A DNA stretch of 9,076 nucleotides from Planctomycetota bacterium (GTDB lineage Bacteria > Planctomycetota > Phycisphaerae > SM23-33 > FEN-1343): positions 1 to 9,076 of the forward strand of contig JABMQG010000242.1 of NCBI GenBank assembly GCA_013203365.1, read 5' to 3'. This document shows positions 6,985 through 9,076 of this stretch, in pieces (the stretch's first letter is position 1; each line of letters opens with the position of its first letter). Both the position numbers and the translations under genes were made by a program. The notes under the pieces were generated by a model, which was given only the letters and a program-made list of their open reading frames with translations, was not told the DNA's origin and made no database searches.

Positions 6985-9076
6985 CTATTGCTTCTTGGCG
7001 GCCTCGATGGCTGCAATCAGGTTGCGGATCTCCTCGGTATCCATCGCCCGCTGTGCCATCCGGTAGTAGGCCAGCGCCTCGGTCAGGTTGCCTGCCTTTT
7101 GGGCAGCCTTGCCCCTTTCCAACTGCAAGGCGTAATCGGCCTGACTGTGCCATTTGGCAGCCTCCCCGGCCGGGACGGAAAGTTCGCCCGCAAGGGCCTC
7201 GGCCCGGGCAAATTTCTTCGCGGCGTCTTGGTAGCGTTTGTCTCGCATCAAGGCTTGCCCGGCATCGAGGTACTCGTAATAGCTCTTTTCCTTGGCTATC
7301 AGTTCCGACTGCCATTGCACCCGCGCGGCGAGGGCTTCGTCGCCGGGTGTCTCCTGACGGGCCCTTTCATATGCCTGCAACGCCTCACCCCACCGCTTTG
7401 ACACGCGGGAGGTCTCGCCGGCGGCAAAGTGCATCTGTATACGCGCATCGGCCAACTTGCCGGCAAGCTGGTCGACGCCGCCGACCGCGACCGCCTGCTC
7501 GTAGAGCTCCACCGCCTCCAAAAACCGCTTCGCTTGCATCATCGCGTCGCCGTCGGCAATCAGCCGCGCACGTTTTAGCTCCGTTTCAGCTTCAGCCAGT
7601 GCCACTTTCACCTTGTCTGAACTGGCGTACACGAGCGATTCTTTGAACGCCGAAACGGCCTTCTCCAGGTTCGCGATCCCGCCGGCAATGCGATGGGTCT
7701 GACCCTGTTGATAGGCCTGTTCGGCCTGTGCAAGGGACAACTTTTCCATGAACGGCTCGATGGGGCGAACGGCGATAGCTGCTCTCAGTGCCGCGATCTG
7801 GCCGGACAGGTCCTGCGATGCCAATGCCACGGCGTATTCCTGCATAGCCAATCGGCAAAGATCAGCCTGGTGAATCTGCCCTATCCGCTGAGCGACCATT
7901 TCGTTATCGAAGAGACCCTTGGCCTGGGTATACAAGTCGATGGCCCGCTCGAAATCGGCCTTGGCCTGGTCGAACTTCTCAGCCGAAAGGTTCGCCTCAC
8001 CGCTGTCCCTGGCGGTATCGCCGGCCGCCATGTGCCGATCGAATGCCAGTTGAATCTTCGCCGCGGCCAGGGCCTCGCTCAACGTCACCGCCCAGCGGTT
8101 AAGGTCCGCCGGCGGACCTGTCAGCCGGCCGTACGCCGCCATCTCTCGATCGGCATCCTCTATGTCTTTCGCTGCAATGGCCTTCTCTGCCGCTTCCAGG
8201 TTGGCCGCTGCGCTGCGACGCGTGGGGAGGAGGCTCTTGAACCAGTCGATCTGTCCCTTAAGATCACCCGGCATCTCCCCCGACGCAGTGTCAACCACCT
8301 GCTTGCAGAGATGATCGGCCTTGTCCCATTGCCCACCTATCATCGCCGTCCACGCCCGGCACATGTCTGCATAACCGGCAAACTGCACCGACCGGCCGGA
8401 AACGTCACTGTAATCGACGTCGCCTCGTTCGAACCGGGCCTGGGCATCCTCGAACGCCACTTGGCAATCACCGAGCTCACCGTCCTGGTACAGTGCGCTG
8501 GCCTCAGCGAACCGATCCCTGGCCTGCTCGTAAGCCTGACGGGCCAGGTCGGCACGCTTAGCACGTTGACCGATTACGAACCCCGCCAAGAGCAAGGCGG
8601 AGATGACAACCAACCCACCCACAGAAAGCGACAAAACCAGCTTCTTCTTAGAGCTCATCGGCATCTTCGGAACGACGGCCGTGGGCGGCTCTTCAACCTG
8701 AACCTCAGCCGAAACCGGCACCGTCGGCTGCGCATGCTGCTCGACGGCCAGCCCTGCGGCAATGCGACCGGCCGGACGCCCCAACAAATCACTAATCCGG
8801 CGAAGGTCGGCCAGAACCTGATCGATCGTGGCGTATCGGCGGTTGGGGTCCTTGGCCATCATCTTGGCGATAATGTCGCTCAGCCCGCGCGGTACAAGCT
8901 CGTTGATCTCGGCAAGTTCCGGAACCGTCAGACCCGCATCGGCGTGCCATTTCATCCATCGCAGGTTCTCCGAGCGCCCGTCACAAAGAACATCGCTGAA
9001 TAGCTTGCCGAAAAACTCCCGCCCGGTAAGCATTTCGTAGGCTATGAAGCCCAGGCTGTAAATGTCCACCCGAGCG
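6985..9076 (-). CDS. Eukaryotic-like Ser/Thr protein kinase with TPR ectodomain (5'-partial)
   Basis: The reading frame is open to the right edge, so the N-lobe, catalytic loop and activation segment lie outside the window. The first visible codons read ARVDIYSLG, kinase subdomain IX; the GTG at 9069 is this internal Val, not a start. The C-lobe ends with DPNRRYAT, the subdomain XI Arg region, about 75-80 residues in (numbering from 9069). A linker with PTVPV and PPTAVV follows at about 91-142. A single membrane segment spans about 143-167 (KKKLVLSLSVGG to GFVIG). The last 520 or so residues are Ala-rich helical repeats of TPR type, for example GDAMMQAKRFLEAVELYEQA (507-526) and GKAAQKAGNLTEALAYYRMA (653-672). 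Standard topology puts the kinase in the cytoplasm and the TPRs outside. It ends with TAG at 6987-6985, 163 nt before the likely start of the TadG-like gene, with no terminator seen. Kinase identity is secure; role and substrate are unknown. Linkage to the Tad genes suggests it regulates them. Confidence 0.9.
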   Translation of the reverse strand, partial: ARVDIYSLGFIAYEMLTGREFFGKLFSDVLCDGRSENLRWMKWHADAGLTVPELAEINELVPRGLSDIIAKMMAKDPNRRYATIDQVLADLRRISDLLGRPAGRIAAGLAVEQHAQPTVPVSAEVQVEEPPTAVVPKMPMSSKKKLVLSLSVGGLVVISALLLAGFVIGQRAKRADLARQAYEQARDRFAEASALYQDGELGDCQVAFEDAQARFERGDVDYSDVSGRSVQFAGYADMCRAWTAMIGGQWDKADHLCKQVVDTASGEMPGDLKGQIDWFKSLLPTRRSAAANLEAAEKAIAAKDIEDADREMAAYGRLTGPPADLNRWAVTLSEALAAAKIQLAFDRHMAAGDTARDSGEANLSAEKFDQAKADFERAIDLYTQAKGLFDNEMVAQRIGQIHQADLCRLAMQEYAVALASQDLSGQIAALRAAIAVRPIEPFMEKLSLAQAEQAYQQGQTHRIAGGIANLEKAVSAFKESLVYASSDKVKVALAEAETELKRARLIADGDAMMQAKRFLEAVELYEQAVAVGGVDQLAGKLADARIQMHFAAGETSRVSKRWGEALQAYERARQETPGDEALAARVQWQSELIAKEKSYYEYLDAGQALMRDKRYQDAAKKFARAEALAGELSVPAGEAAKWHSQADYALQLERGKAAQKAGNLTEALAYYRMAQRAMDTEEIRNLIAAIEAAKKQ
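8569..8643 (-). other. Single transmembrane segment of the kinase
   Basis: Residues 143-167 of the visible fragment form an uninterrupted hydrophobic stretch. It is preceded by a KKK stop-transfer-like cluster on the kinase side and followed by GQRAKR. It is the only convincing membrane span in the visible part, so the kinase lobe and the TPR region should lie on opposite sides of the membrane. This is read directly from hydrophobicity; the orientation rests on the positive-inside rule (both flanks carry Lys/Arg) and on the known topology of bacterial eukaryotic-like kinases. Confidence 0.85.

Noticed and set aside
7693..9003. A 436-codon open frame on the plus strand opposite the kinase
   Set aside because: The minus-strand frame has unmistakable kinase and TPR sequence across the same bases. 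The plus-strand product has no domain, signal or membrane pattern.
1..9076. Searched for CRISPR repeats, tRNA/rRNA genes, insertion sequences and integrase or attachment sites
   Set aside because: No regularly spaced repeats, transposase or integrase motifs, or structured RNA genes were seen. The window is almost entirely coding on one strand with even composition, so there is no sign of recent transfer.

Overview
The window is a single unidirectional gene cluster on the minus strand, read from the right edge to the left. It encodes part of a Tad (tight adherence / Flp-type) pilus-secretion machine, preceded by the C-terminal part of a eukaryotic-like Ser/Thr protein kinase. The DNA is GC-rich, and six or seven genes are packed with short gaps, 1-nt overlaps or abutting stop and start codons. 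A transmembrane kinase with TPR repeats, an FHA-fused secretion ATPase and very large TadG-like proteins together suggest Planctomycetota (perhaps a Phycisphaerae-like lineage). This is inference from gene style only; a myxobacterium or another large-genome Gram-negative is not excluded.

Layout in transcription order: (1) 9076-6985, kinase C-lobe, Pro/Thr-containing linker, one membrane segment and a roughly 520-residue TPR-type extracytoplasmic region, cut at its 5' end by the window edge; (2) a 163-nt spacer; (3) 6821-4569, a 750-residue TadG-like membrane-anchored protein; (4) 4557-3940, a TadE-like pseudopilin with a class III (prepilin) signal; (5) a 111-nt spacer; (6) 3828-3028, CpaB/RcpC; (7) 3020-1140, CpaF/TadA motor ATPase with an N-terminal FHA domain; (8) 1140-289, TadB platform protein; (9) 288-1, the N-terminal 96 codons of a probable TadC, running off the left edge.

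How they fit together: TadE and TadG-like proteins are minor pilus or envelope components, CpaB is the periplasmic partner of the outer-membrane secretin, CpaF powers pilus assembly, and TadB/TadC form the inner-membrane platform. The major pilin (Flp), prepilin peptidase (TadV/CpaA), secretin (CpaC/RcpA) and localisation protein (CpaE/TadZ) are not in the window.

The most interesting feature is the pairing, in one apparent operon, of a membrane Ser/Thr kinase with a motor ATPase carrying an intact phosphothreonine-reading FHA domain. It suggests phosphorylation-gated control of a Tad machine, conceptually like the PpkA-Fha switch of type VI secretion. This is a hypothesis drawn from gene order and domain content; nothing in the sequence proves the interaction.
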